The notes under the pieces are model-generated. The model did no database searches. It saw only the letters and a program-made list of their open reading frames with translations, and was not told the DNA's origin. A program made the translations under genes and the position numbers. A DNA stretch of 64,000 nucleotides from Saccharofermentans sp. (GTDB lineage: Bacteria > Bacillota > Clostridia > Saccharofermentanales > Saccharofermentanaceae). The stretch is from the NCBI GenBank assembly GCA_016292215.1, contig JAEFBB010000009.1, forward strand, positions 1 through 64,000, read 5' to 3'. The stretch's first letter is position 1; every line of letters starts with the position of its first letter. Shown piece by piece: positions 50,465 to 58,556 of this stretch.

Positions 50465-51703
50465 ATGAAAACGTTTAAGAGATTGGCCGCTTTAGGTCTT
50501 GTATGCGCTGTGATCTTTGCTGCGGCGGGATGTGCAAAATCAGGCAATCCCTCAGAAACTGAATCTGAGACTGTTACTTCTGAAACTTCGGAAGAAGATG
50601 ACGGCCTTTCTGTTGGTGATCACATCTTGTTTGGCAATTATCAGCAAAAAACAGATGCCGATCCCGAGCCAATCGAGTGGCGTGTGCTTGAGATAAAGGA
50701 CGATAAAGCACTTGTTATCACGGAATATCTGCTTGAGCCGCGCGTATATAACATTGAGATGGAAGATGTCACCTGGGAAGACAGCTCCCTGCGCAAATGG
50801 CTGAACGGGGATTTTTACGATACGGCCTTTTCTGCGAAGGAGAAGAGTCATATACAGACTGTAACGATCCAGAATCCTGACAACCCGTTATACGGAACAC
50901 CGGGCGGCAATGACACTGAGGATAATGTGTTTTGCTTAAGCCTCGAGGAGGTTCAGATATATTTCGCTGATACCAATGACCGGATGGCCGCTCTTACTGA
51001 TTATGCAATCTCGCGAGGCGCGTCAGTAAATGAAGACAATAAGCTTGAGAACGGCATGAAGACAGGCTGGTGGTGGCTTCGTACGCCCGCTTCATCTGCC
51101 AACAGAGCAGCAGAAGTCGACTGCTTTGGCAACATTGACACCGTTATCAATGATGACAGAGTTGATGGCTGCTTAGTCTTTTCCGAGGGAATCAGTGTCC
51201 GTCCTGCTGTCTGGATAACGCTTACCGATGAAGACAGTGAAGAGATAACTGAAGATGAAGAACCGGTCGTCAGAAGAGTTGAGTTCGGAAATGCTTTGGG
51301 ATATAAGAGGTGTTATTGCGAATTGATCTCCATGGGCGAAAATGGGTTTATATGGAATCTTTATAATGAAGACCAGGAAATGATAGCCATGCAGTTCGGG
51401 TACAACGACTCTGAACCGCAACTATATTCTGTGGATATGGATGGCGACGGCACAGATGAACTGATAAGCTACTGCATTTACGGAGGTGACGGCGCTGCGC
51501 GCATCTTTGTTTACAGGAATAACAATGGCATAATTGAGCTAGGAGTTTTCGAGACGGACTTAACTGTTTCCGAATACTCTATGGAATATGATACTGCGGA
51601 AGAGAAGATCATATTACAGAACTGGACAGAAGAAAAAGAGACTGTATTAGGCATAGATGATTTTACATTCAGCAGATTTGATCCCGAGAATTTCCCGTGG
51701 TGA
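50465..51703 (+). CDS. DUF6273-type lipoprotein
   Basis: From ATG 50465 (GGGGTG upstream) the product is 412 residues, with a lipoprotein signal ending IFAAAGC. Residues about 45-260 have the pattern of DUF6273: VGDHILFGNYQQKTDADPEPIEWRVLEIKDDKALVITEYLLEPRVYN, SSLRKWLNGDFYDTAFSAKEKSHI, WWWLRTPASSANRAAEVDCFGNI, SVRPAVWITL. The C-terminal region (VDMDGDGTDELISYCIYGGDGAARIFVY) resembles an FG-GAP or VCBS-like repeat, with a calcium-loop DxDGDG. It is probably a secreted binding protein of unknown ligand. Confidence 0.85.
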   Translation: MKTFKRLAALGLVCAVIFAAAGCAKSGNPSETESETVTSETSEEDDGLSVGDHILFGNYQQKTDADPEPIEWRVLEIKDDKALVITEYLLEPRVYNIEMEDVTWEDSSLRKWLNGDFYDTAFSAKEKSHIQTVTIQNPDNPLYGTPGGNDTEDNVFCLSLEEVQIYFADTNDRMAALTDYAISRGASVNEDNKLENGMKTGWWWLRTPASSANRAAEVDCFGNIDTVINDDRVDGCLVFSEGISVRPAVWITLTDEDSEEITEDEEPVVRRVEFGNALGYKRCYCELISMGENGFIWNLYNEDQEMIAMQFGYNDSEPQLYSVDMDGDGTDELISYCIYGGDGAARIFVYRNNNGIIELGVFETDLTVSEYSMEYDTAEEKIILQNWTEEKETVLGIDDFTFSRFDPENFPW

Positions 51704-51747
51704 TATTTCGCAGATATAGCCAAGAAGGGTGGACTTTTGGATTTATA

Positions 51748-51776
51748 TGCAACATTTTTTGAAGTGTGACTGTTTA
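51748..51776 (+). promoter_or_regulatory. Candidate ECF-type promoter, copy 3
   Basis: TGCAAC (51748-51753) continues as ATTTT, and TGTTTA (51771-51776) follows with a 17-base gap. Start-to-start distance to ATG 51808 is 60 bases, the same as for copy 2. Confidence 0.55.
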
Positions 51777-51807
51777 TATGGCATAGACGTTCAAAAGGAG
51801 ATATGAA

Positions 51808-52317
51808 ATGAACAAGTTAGTTAAGAAAATAGCATGCGCCGTAATGGCATTCACACTTATTGCAGGTGTTTTCACAGGCTGCAAGACAAATAAATCAGCA
51901 AAAACTACGATCGCTATGCCGAACTATACATCGGTAAAGGATCCCTCCGGTAATCTTCCTGAAAAGGGAACGGTCGGTGATATGGAATACAGGATCTTAA
52001 AAAAGGGAGAGCTCGGCAGCTACAATACTTCCAGAGGTTACTATTTCGATATGGTCGATGAGCTCAATGCTCCGCTTCTCATCGTTATCTGTGCAGGAAC
52101 ACATAAAGCAGTAGATGCTGAGATTAAGATCGTTGATGTCGGAATGGATGGCTCAACACTCGTTATCGTTGTTGATGAATCAAAGGGTTCCGGCGAGAAG
52201 AACAAAGAGCTTGATTGTCCCACTTGCACATTGGAAGTAGATCATGAGCCTTCTGATCTTCTGATCGTAACTACAGCCGGAGAGAAGTTCGAGAAGGTTA
52301 ATCCCTATGAAGGTTAA
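51808..52317 (+). CDS. PrcB-like lipoprotein
   Basis: The 169-residue precursor has a lipoprotein signal ending VFTGC. The mature part reads APLLIVICAGTHKAVDAEIKIVDVGMDGSTLVIVVDESKGSGEKNKELDCPTCTLEV, which resembles the C-terminal domain of protease-complex subunit PrcB (a beta-sandwich in which YxIxVxxVxxxxxxLxVxV is seen). It is a weak match. It overlaps the next lipoprotein gene by 11 bases. Confidence 0.8.
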   Translation: MNKLVKKIACAVMAFTLIAGVFTGCKTNKSAKTTIAMPNYTSVKDPSGNLPEKGTVGDMEYRILKKGELGSYNTSRGYYFDMVDELNAPLLIVICAGTHKAVDAEIKIVDVGMDGSTLVIVVDESKGSGEKNKELDCPTCTLEVDHEPSDLLIVTTAGEKFEKVNPYEG

Positions 52318-53311
52318 AGCGACTATTGTATTGATTACAGTTTTATCCGGTCTGCTTGTTGCCTGCAACGCAGATCCTGACGGAAGTGTTGTAACAACTG
52401 CAGATCCCGGTACCAGTGTGGTCAATACGGTTGCTTCTACTTCAATTGAGCATGAATATCATTTTGATCTGAGCCCCGGATGTGGTGAGCGCAATTATTT
52501 CTACGATATCAGACCATATTTGATGTATGAAGGCGATGAGTCATATGACGGAACAGTTACATCAGAAGAGTTCAAGGCCTACATCGAGGATAAGCTGGAC
52601 AGCATTGATTATTCTGATGCTATATGTGCCAGAGGCTTATATCAGGATTACGGATTTGGAATAATTAAAAGGGATGAGTTCGAGGCCTGGAAAATAGATA
52701 ATGACATTCCCGGACTCAGTTATCATAGAGACGGAACGTGGGTGATATATAGAGAAATTGAGTGGGAAGAAAGTGCTTATAAAAGCATAGATATAGGAAC
52801 ATATAAGGATCCTTCCGGCAAGTTTATTATTCTTACTGATTGTTACGATTACAAAGTCATATATGAATTCTTTAATGGTGAATATGAGCCGGAAGAAACA
52901 GATGAGTATGATGAGCCGATACAAGACGATCTTAGTGAAAACGATCAGATTATCATTGATGCTTTCTCTGATTATAACGATATTGAACCGCCATTTGTTA
53001 TGTCTCCATCGATTTCTTATGATATCGATAATGATGGTGATGAAGAACTGGTAGCTGTTGTTTCCGGAAACTACGGAATTTACAGTTCGAATCTGCTGAT
53101 TTATGATCCTGATTCCAAAGACACATGGGGTTTTTGTAATCCTGATACTGATTATGAGATCGAATTAGTCGATGACCGTCTGGTAGTTCATGTGACAATG
53201 AATGAGAATTGCAGGGATAAGAATGACCCTTATCTTCAATCTGGAACCGGTACTATCGTAAAGGACGGAACGATTCTTTATATTGTGTACGATGATGTGG
53301 ATCAGAATTAG
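52307..53311 (+). CDS. Lipoprotein with calcium-loop-like motif
   Basis: The 334-residue precursor starts MKVKATIVLITVLSGLLVAC, lipobox LVAC. The mature part has a Thr-rich spacer and a domain with SPGCGERNYFYDIRPYLMYEGD. It ends with a region like the DUF6273 neighbour: YDIDNDGDEELVAVVSGNYGIYSSNLLIYD, with DIDNDGDEE, an EF-hand/VCBS-like calcium loop. It overlaps the upstream gene, so the two lipoproteins share a transcript and translation is coupled. Function unknown. Confidence 0.8.
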   Translation: MKVKATIVLITVLSGLLVACNADPDGSVVTTADPGTSVVNTVASTSIEHEYHFDLSPGCGERNYFYDIRPYLMYEGDESYDGTVTSEEFKAYIEDKLDSIDYSDAICARGLYQDYGFGIIKRDEFEAWKIDNDIPGLSYHRDGTWVIYREIEWEESAYKSIDIGTYKDPSGKFIILTDCYDYKVIYEFFNGEYEPEETDEYDEPIQDDLSENDQIIIDAFSDYNDIEPPFVMSPSISYDIDNDGDEELVAVVSGNYGIYSSNLLIYDPDSKDTWGFCNPDTDYEIELVDDRLVVHVTMNENCRDKNDPYLQSGTGTIVKDGTILYIVYDDVDQN

Positions 53312-53332
53312 TGGGGTAAGTATACAGCAGCC

Positions 53333-54004
53333 ATGAAAGATAATAAGTCAGCATATAATTCAAGTGTTTACGATGAAAACATAGTTTCAACACTTCCGTA
53401 TTATCGTGAATACCATAACCAGATAATTGATCTCGTGAAAGCCGCGGGAATGCAGAATATAGACTGGCTGGATACCGGATGCGGGACAGGCACCCTTGCG
53501 AGCAGAGTTTTCGATTGCAGGGATGACGTCAGATTTACCTTATGTGATCCATCTGAGCAGATGCTAGATATAGCTAAAAACAAGCTGCAGGGACGGGATA
53601 TAAGGGTATTCAACATTGCTTCGCAAAATATGACCTTTGATTCTGAGTTTGATGTTGTAACAGCTGTCCAAAGCCATCATTATCTAAAGCCGGATGAGCG
53701 TAAGACAGCAGTGGATAATTGTTTCCGCGCATTGAAGAGCAATGGCGTATTTGTTACTTTTGAGAACATCAGAATGACGACAGAAGCAAGCGATAAGATC
53801 GCACTGAAGAGATGGGAGAGTTTTCTGTCAGATCATTTGAAAGATCCTGAAGTCGTGAAAATGCATATAGACAGAAGGGGTGTTGAGGTTTTCCCGATAA
53901 CTATTGAGGAACATATAAAATTGCTCCGTGAAGCAGGTTTTAAGTCTGTTGATGTGTTGTGGACTTCTTATCTTCAGGCAGGCTTTTGGGCAATGAAATA
54001 CTGA
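53333..54004 (+). CDS. Class I SAM-dependent methyltransferase
   Basis: The 223-residue protein has DWLDTGCGTGTLASRVFDC (motif I) near residue 43, FTLCDPSEQMLDIAKNKLQGRDI and FDVVTAVQSHHYLKPDERKTAVDNCFRALKSNGVFVTFE as later motifs. A UbiE-like small-molecule methyltransferase of unknown substrate. A terminator follows. Confidence 0.88.
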   Translation: MKDNKSAYNSSVYDENIVSTLPYYREYHNQIIDLVKAAGMQNIDWLDTGCGTGTLASRVFDCRDDVRFTLCDPSEQMLDIAKNKLQGRDIRVFNIASQNMTFDSEFDVVTAVQSHHYLKPDERKTAVDNCFRALKSNGVFVTFENIRMTTEASDKIALKRWESFLSDHLKDPEVVKMHIDRRGVEVFPITIEEHIKLLREAGFKSVDVLWTSYLQAGFWAMKY

Positions 54005-54059
54005 AATCGCTAAACCTTAATAATTCTTAAGAAAAATTCAAAGCGAAAAAGAATATAAT

Positions 54060-54098
54060 ATCCCCATAGGATTTGACAGTCTTTTGGGGATGTTTTTA
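54060..54098 (+). terminator. Terminator after the methyltransferase
   Basis: ATCCCC (54060-54065) pairs with GGGGAT (54086-54091) around a 20-base loop, then a T-rich run to 54098. A TATAAT at 54054-54059 overlaps its left side and may promote the next gene. Confidence 0.55.
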
Positions 54099-54113
54099 TA
54101 GGGAACAATAAAC

Positions 54114-54581
54114 ATGAATGTAAGAATAGCTAATCCTGAGGATTCAAATATCATAGGCAATGTTCATTCCATGGCGTGGAAGTCCGCCTACCGCGGGATC
54201 TTTCCGGATGAATACATTGATGATGATACGGCTTCGAAAAGAGCGGAAGAATTCTTAGATTCGATCAAGGATAACAGGTGCACTTATTTCCTTTTGGAAG
54301 AAGCCGGTCAGGCAGCAGGAATCGTTAAGATACGAGAAGAAGACAACACTCTGGAAATCGAAAGCATCTACATTTTGGATGAGTATAGAGGCAAAGGCCT
54401 CGGGCGGCAGTTTATAGACTTCATCAAGACTTGCAGGCCGCAGGCTGACATCTTCCTATGGGTGCTCGAGGTTAATACAAACGCCAGAAGGTTCTATGAG
54501 AATAACGGATTTGTGATGAGCGGTGAATCAAGGACGATAAAGCGCGGTGCTGATTTTGTACAGTTAAGATATGTGAGTTGA
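54114..54581 (+). CDS. GNAT family N-acetyltransferase
   Basis: The 155-residue protein has the standard N-terminal beginning IANPEDSNIIGNVHSMAWKSAYRGIFP, the acetyl-CoA loop DEYRGKGLGRQFIDFI near residue 88, and LEVNTNARRFYENNGFVMSGESR. The RGKGLG and NxxARRFYExxGF forms match small-molecule acetyltransferases. The start follows AGGGAA. Confidence 0.88.
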   Translation: MNVRIANPEDSNIIGNVHSMAWKSAYRGIFPDEYIDDDTASKRAEEFLDSIKDNRCTYFLLEEAGQAAGIVKIREEDNTLEIESIYILDEYRGKGLGRQFIDFIKTCRPQADIFLWVLEVNTNARRFYENNGFVMSGESRTIKRGADFVQLRYVS

Positions 54582-54634
54582 CGCTATTATGGCTGATCTT
54601 GAATTGTTGTTATAATATTGGCGGAGGGATTCAT

Positions 54635-54694
54635 ATGACATTTCAATACTTATTCGGCGAAGCAGATATGGCATTGGGCAGGGCTAAAAGATAA
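54635..54694 (+). other. Very short ORF with strong ribosome binding site
   Basis: ATG 54635 (GGAGGG upstream) reads MTFQYLFGEADMALGRAKR and stops, 19 residues. It could be a start-retaining gene remnant like the others here, or a leader peptide of the next gene. A TATAAT at 54611-54616 lies upstream. Confidence 0.35.
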
Positions 54695-54735
54695 AGAATT
54701 AACTGTAGAAGCAGGTGTTTTTGGAGGAACAAATT

Positions 54736-55212
54736 ATGACACATGACGAGATAATGAACCTCATTAACCGTTCCTTGTTTGCGGAAATCGGCTATACAGA
54801 TGAGGAAGGCAGACAGAATATCCGAAAGACGTTTTGTGTATGGCATAAGGGCCTTGGCGGACATCTGATTTCAACAAATACAAGTTCTTCTCATATAAAG
54901 ACTCTGCAGAAGAATGATAACGTATGCATTTATTTTTCCGATGAAGAGACCTTTGAAGGCGTTTGCTTATATGGAAAAGCCGTTATTCATTTTGACAGGG
55001 AATACAAAGCGCTCCTTTGGAATGAGGGTGATGAGAAATATTATCCTAACGGAATAGATGACGAGGACTACTGCATCCTGGAGATAGCAGCAGAGACCGG
55101 CAGGTATTACCGTTACGATGGAAAAGGTGATCTGACGCGCGAAGAAATAAGCACTTATGATGCCGGAAAAGAATATGAGAACGGCTACGATAAAGTCAAT
55201 GCCAATGGCTGA
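54736..55212 (+). CDS. Pyridoxamine 5'-phosphate oxidase family protein
   Basis: From ATG 54736 (GGAGGAAC upstream) the product is 158 residues. The FMN-binding split-barrel is seen as LFAEIGYTDEEGR, FCVWHKGLGGHLISTN, IKTLQKNDNVCIYFSD, and VCLYGKAVIHFD. It is of the general-stress/nitroimidazole-reductase-like group with unknown substrate. Confidence 0.85.
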   Translation: MTHDEIMNLINRSLFAEIGYTDEEGRQNIRKTFCVWHKGLGGHLISTNTSSSHIKTLQKNDNVCIYFSDEETFEGVCLYGKAVIHFDREYKALLWNEGDEKYYPNGIDDEDYCILEIAAETGRYYRYDGKGDLTREEISTYDAGKEYENGYDKVNANG

Positions 55213-55247
55213 CTTTTTACGAGATCGTTAGAAAAGGGACAGATGTT

Positions 55248-55976
55248 ATGAACAAGAAGGTATTGATCAGTGCTGTGGCGGGTGTAGTTGCTGCAGGAGC
55301 AATGTTGGTGGTAGTTATACTTGTAGTAAACGGTTTGCGCGAAAAGCCGTCATCAATGACAAGCTCGACGGAAGACGAGACTGAGAGCAGTTATTACAGG
55401 GAAGAGACTGAGATCCCGACAACAACGACCAGAGAGACGCAGGGCAGAGATTATTATGAGAACGGCGGATTTAAAGGCTGGGACAACTACTACATCATTC
55501 AGGATCTGACGACCGATGATATTATTGCCATGTATGAGCATTATCATGATATCGCTCATTCATACGACATTCATGAACTCAAGTATTTTGATAAAGAACT
55601 CGATCATCCTTGCTATTCCCAGATAGATGCCAGCGACCTCGGCGTGTTCATGTTCTACGACCTGATCCTGCCGGATGAGAAGATCGATCACGTCGAGAGC
55701 TTTAATGTAATAGGAACTGAATCCAACGGCACCACTGAATTCTCGATGAAGATCAGGATCCACGACCAGGATAAGGCGATGGAGATTTATGATTCATTCA
55801 TAGAACGCTACAGCGCCGGCGCACAGGGCTCTGAGTTTTACAACATGCTGAATACCTTTGATAAAGGCGTCAGGATCACGGTGGATGATTCACATGACTG
55901 GCTCGTCTGTTATAAGAAGCTCAGGGATAAATATGATTGCACTTATTGGCTGATATATGTGTCGGAAGATTACTGA
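55248..55976 (+). CDS. Membrane-anchored extracytoplasmic protein of unknown function
   Basis: The 242-residue protein has an N-terminal membrane segment (KKVLISAVAGVVAAGAMLVVVILVV), a Ser/Thr/Glu-rich linker (SSTEDETESSYYREETEIPTTTTRET), and an outside domain with aromatic and acidic residues (GFKGWDNYYIIQDLTTDDIIAMYEHYHD). No family recognised. No lipobox Cys. The layout is like the protein at 19067-19738 (membrane segment, linker, Tyr/Asp-rich domain), but sequence similarity is not evident. Confidence 0.7.
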   Translation: MNKKVLISAVAGVVAAGAMLVVVILVVNGLREKPSSMTSSTEDETESSYYREETEIPTTTTRETQGRDYYENGGFKGWDNYYIIQDLTTDDIIAMYEHYHDIAHSYDIHELKYFDKELDHPCYSQIDASDLGVFMFYDLILPDEKIDHVESFNVIGTESNGTTEFSMKIRIHDQDKAMEIYDSFIERYSAGAQGSEFYNMLNTFDKGVRITVDDSHDWLVCYKKLRDKYDCTYWLIYVSEDY

Positions 55977-56000
55977 GTAAAGCATACGGAGCGTGAAACT

Positions 56001-56588
56001 ATGGAGAAAAGCAGAAGAAAATCGGTTGATCCAATCTTCTCGATGTGTGTTCAGCCGTCTTTCATTATCGGAACAAACAATGAAGACGGATCTTATAATT
56101 TTGCTCCGATTACCTGGGTCAGCGCCACCCAGGGAGAAAAAGACGGATATTTCCTTGTTATAAGCATGTTTGGTACGAAAAGCACAAAGCTGAATGTGAT
56201 CAGAACAGGCATGTTCAGCGCTAATCTTGTAAGCAAAGATATGCTTCCGCTTATGGATTATTTCGGCTCAAAGCACGCAAAGGACGGGAAAAAGAATGAT
56301 ATTTCTTACGATGTAAGCCGCGGAGAAGTCCTCGACGTACCTACGCTTGATGCGAGCAGATGGGTATATGAGTGTGAAGTAGTTAATAGTGTAGAGACAG
56401 GCGACTCGACTACTTTCTTTTGCCGTATCCGCAACATTCAGATCGATGAAAGGCTGTCTCCGAAAGATATATTTGATGTTGATCTGACAGTGCTTGATCC
56501 GGTCATTTATTCCGGGAAATATCACAGCTTGGGCAATATGCTCGGAGAGATAGGGGATTTTTACAGACCGGATATATTGAATGGTTGA
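56001..56588 (+). CDS. Flavin reductase family protein
   Basis: The 195-residue protein reads PIFSMCVQPSFIIGTNNEDGSYNFAPITWVSATQGEKDGYFLVISMFGTKSTKLNVIRTGMFSANLVSKDML. The FMN-binding split-barrel fold and the pattern P.F..GT.NEDG..NFAPITW are those of the flavin reductase-like family. Likely an FMN-binding oxidoreductase. Confidence 0.85.
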   Translation: MEKSRRKSVDPIFSMCVQPSFIIGTNNEDGSYNFAPITWVSATQGEKDGYFLVISMFGTKSTKLNVIRTGMFSANLVSKDMLPLMDYFGSKHAKDGKKNDISYDVSRGEVLDVPTLDASRWVYECEVVNSVETGDSTTFFCRIRNIQIDERLSPKDIFDVDLTVLDPVIYSGKYHSLGNMLGEIGDFYRPDILNG

Positions 56589-56594
56589 CATCAA

Positions 56595-57953
56595 ATGAAC
56601 ACGGATGAAAAGAAAGTCTTTAATGCACGGCTGAAAACTCTTGCGGTGCCGCTCGCTCTGCAGAGCCTTCTGAATGCTCTGGTCGGAGCGTCTGATGCGC
56701 TCATGCTCGGAAGACTTAACCAGGATTCCATTGCAGCAGTATCACTTGCGAATCAGGTGTTTTTTGTGATGACACTGTTCACAGGGGCGATCACATCTGC
56801 TTCCGGAATCCTTATAGCCCAGTATTGGGGAAAGAAAGATTATAAAAACGCCGGACGCTTTCTGGCGATGGCCATAAGATATTCTGTTTTGATAAGTCTT
56901 GTGTTTTTTACCGCTGCACTCGTTTTCCCGGAACCGGTGATGCGGATATTCACCTCGGAAAGCAGTCTGATAGCCATAGGCGCGGGATATTTACGGATCG
57001 TCAGTTTTTCGTACATTTTCTCAGCCTTGGCACAATGCTTTCTGATGAATATGAAGATAGCAGGGGATGCTAAGCTGAGTGTCATTATTTCTGCTGTCAC
57101 AGTCTCGGTAGATATGATCGCAGACTATTTCCTGATATATGGAAAATGCGGGCTGCCGGCGCTCGGAGCAAACGGCTCTGCCTATTCAACAATAGCTGTT
57201 GAAGCTTTATCGCTTGTGATAGTTCTTATCTGGGCCAAGAGAAAGGATACTATCCGTTTGTCGTTAAAGAGTCTGACGTACTTTTCCAAGGATTTCGAAA
57301 AGGATTATTGGAAAATATTTCCTGCAAACCTGGCCAGCGCTCTCTCGTGGGGCTTAAGCATTTCAGTTCACAACGTGATAATGGGACATTTGGGATCGGA
57401 TGCGACGGCTTCAGCTTCTGTCACGAGTGTTGCGCAGCAGCTGATAGCCTGCGTGACGTGGGGTATAGCAGGAGGTTCCGGAATCATGATCGGTGAATTG
57501 CTTGGAGCAGGAAAACTGGATGAAGCAAAAAAATACGGCGACAGGTTCTATAAAGTTTCATTTTTGAGCGGATTGATCAACGTTCTGCTTATCGCAGCAA
57601 CAGGACCGCTCGTATATGTTTTCTATGCCCTGACGAGTGAGGCCAAAAGGTACCTTTTGTGGATGCTGGTGTTTAGCTGCTTTTACATGTTTGCTTTTGC
57701 ATATAATACGATTTTTACCTGCGGAGTGTTCCCGGCAGGAGGAGATGCTAAGTATGATGCCGTCAGTGTTTTCTTTGCCACGTGGTGCTTTGCTATTCCG
57801 GCATCGCTTATAGCTTTCTTTGTGTTTAAATGGCCGGTGCTCGTTGTTTATGTCATAATGTGTCTGGATGAGATTGTAAAATTGCCGTTCCTGAAATGGC
57901 ATTACAACAAGTATATATGGGTAAAGAATCTGACGAGAGATGTGGCAGATTAG
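56595..57953 (+). CDS. MATE family efflux transporter, second copy
   Basis: The 452-residue protein has twelve membrane segments in two halves: PLALQSLLNALVGASDALMLGRLNQDSIAAVSLANQVFFVM, then PANLASALSWGLSISVHNVIMGHLGSDATASASV at the start of half two. It is a MATE-type exporter of drugs or metabolites, related to but not a close copy of the one at 30288. It starts 6 bases after the flavin reductase stop, so the two share a transcript. Confidence 0.9.
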   Translation: MNTDEKKVFNARLKTLAVPLALQSLLNALVGASDALMLGRLNQDSIAAVSLANQVFFVMTLFTGAITSASGILIAQYWGKKDYKNAGRFLAMAIRYSVLISLVFFTAALVFPEPVMRIFTSESSLIAIGAGYLRIVSFSYIFSALAQCFLMNMKIAGDAKLSVIISAVTVSVDMIADYFLIYGKCGLPALGANGSAYSTIAVEALSLVIVLIWAKRKDTIRLSLKSLTYFSKDFEKDYWKIFPANLASALSWGLSISVHNVIMGHLGSDATASASVTSVAQQLIACVTWGIAGGSGIMIGELLGAGKLDEAKKYGDRFYKVSFLSGLINVLLIAATGPLVYVFYALTSEAKRYLLWMLVFSCFYMFAFAYNTIFTCGVFPAGGDAKYDAVSVFFATWCFAIPASLIAFFVFKWPVLVVYVIMCLDEIVKLPFLKWHYNKYIWVKNLTRDVAD

Positions 57954-57986
57954 CGAGCTCGCTGAAATATTGGAAGCAAAAAACAT

Positions 57987-58487
57987 ATGGAATACCGCGA
58001 AGCCAACAGCGATGAACATGAGATCATCTGCAAACAGATCAGGAGTAAATCCGTCCTGTATGTCAGTATAATGGCGCCTATTATTCCTATATTTCTTCTT
58101 GCCTGTATTCTTTCTATTAGGATGATGATAAGGAATAAATATGACACAGCTGTTTTTGTGATTTCAACTCTAATGCTTGTTTTGTTGTTTATAGCTGCAG
58201 TGATTTTCATAGTTGGTTTGATGAAAGGTTTTGTTAAACGAATCATTTGTATAAACAATCACAAGTATAAGGTTGCTGATTGCAGTGTGACAGGCAGGGA
58301 CCAGCGTATCAATCCGAAGCACATACACAGCTATGTAACGGTTGGTTTTCAAGATGGAAGTATGATCAGAGCTGAAGTTACGGCGAAGATTTATTCCCTG
58401 GCTGAGACCGGAAAACGGGCACTGCTGGTGAAGTACGACGAACCGGAAGGCAAGAAGGATCTTCCGTATGAAGTCGCAGTTTTATGA
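57987..58487 (+). CDS. Two-segment membrane protein
   Basis: The 166-residue protein has two membrane segments near residues 24-46 and 52-77, then a soluble tail with HKYKVADCSVTGRDQRINPKHIHSYVTVGFQDGSMIRAEVTAKIYSL. The tail reads like a beta-rich DUF3592-type domain (short strands around a polar repeat), but I am not sure. Function unknown. Confidence 0.65.
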   Translation: MEYREANSDEHEIICKQIRSKSVLYVSIMAPIIPIFLLACILSIRMMIRNKYDTAVFVISTLMLVLLFIAAVIFIVGLMKGFVKRIICINNHKYKVADCSVTGRDQRINPKHIHSYVTVGFQDGSMIRAEVTAKIYSLAETGKRALLVKYDEPEGKKDLPYEVAVL

Positions 58488-58556
58488 TCAGGATATGAGA
58501 ATGCTTTCGCTTCTCAGGCATTATACTTACCAAGGTGAGCTTTTGGGGAGAATGAC

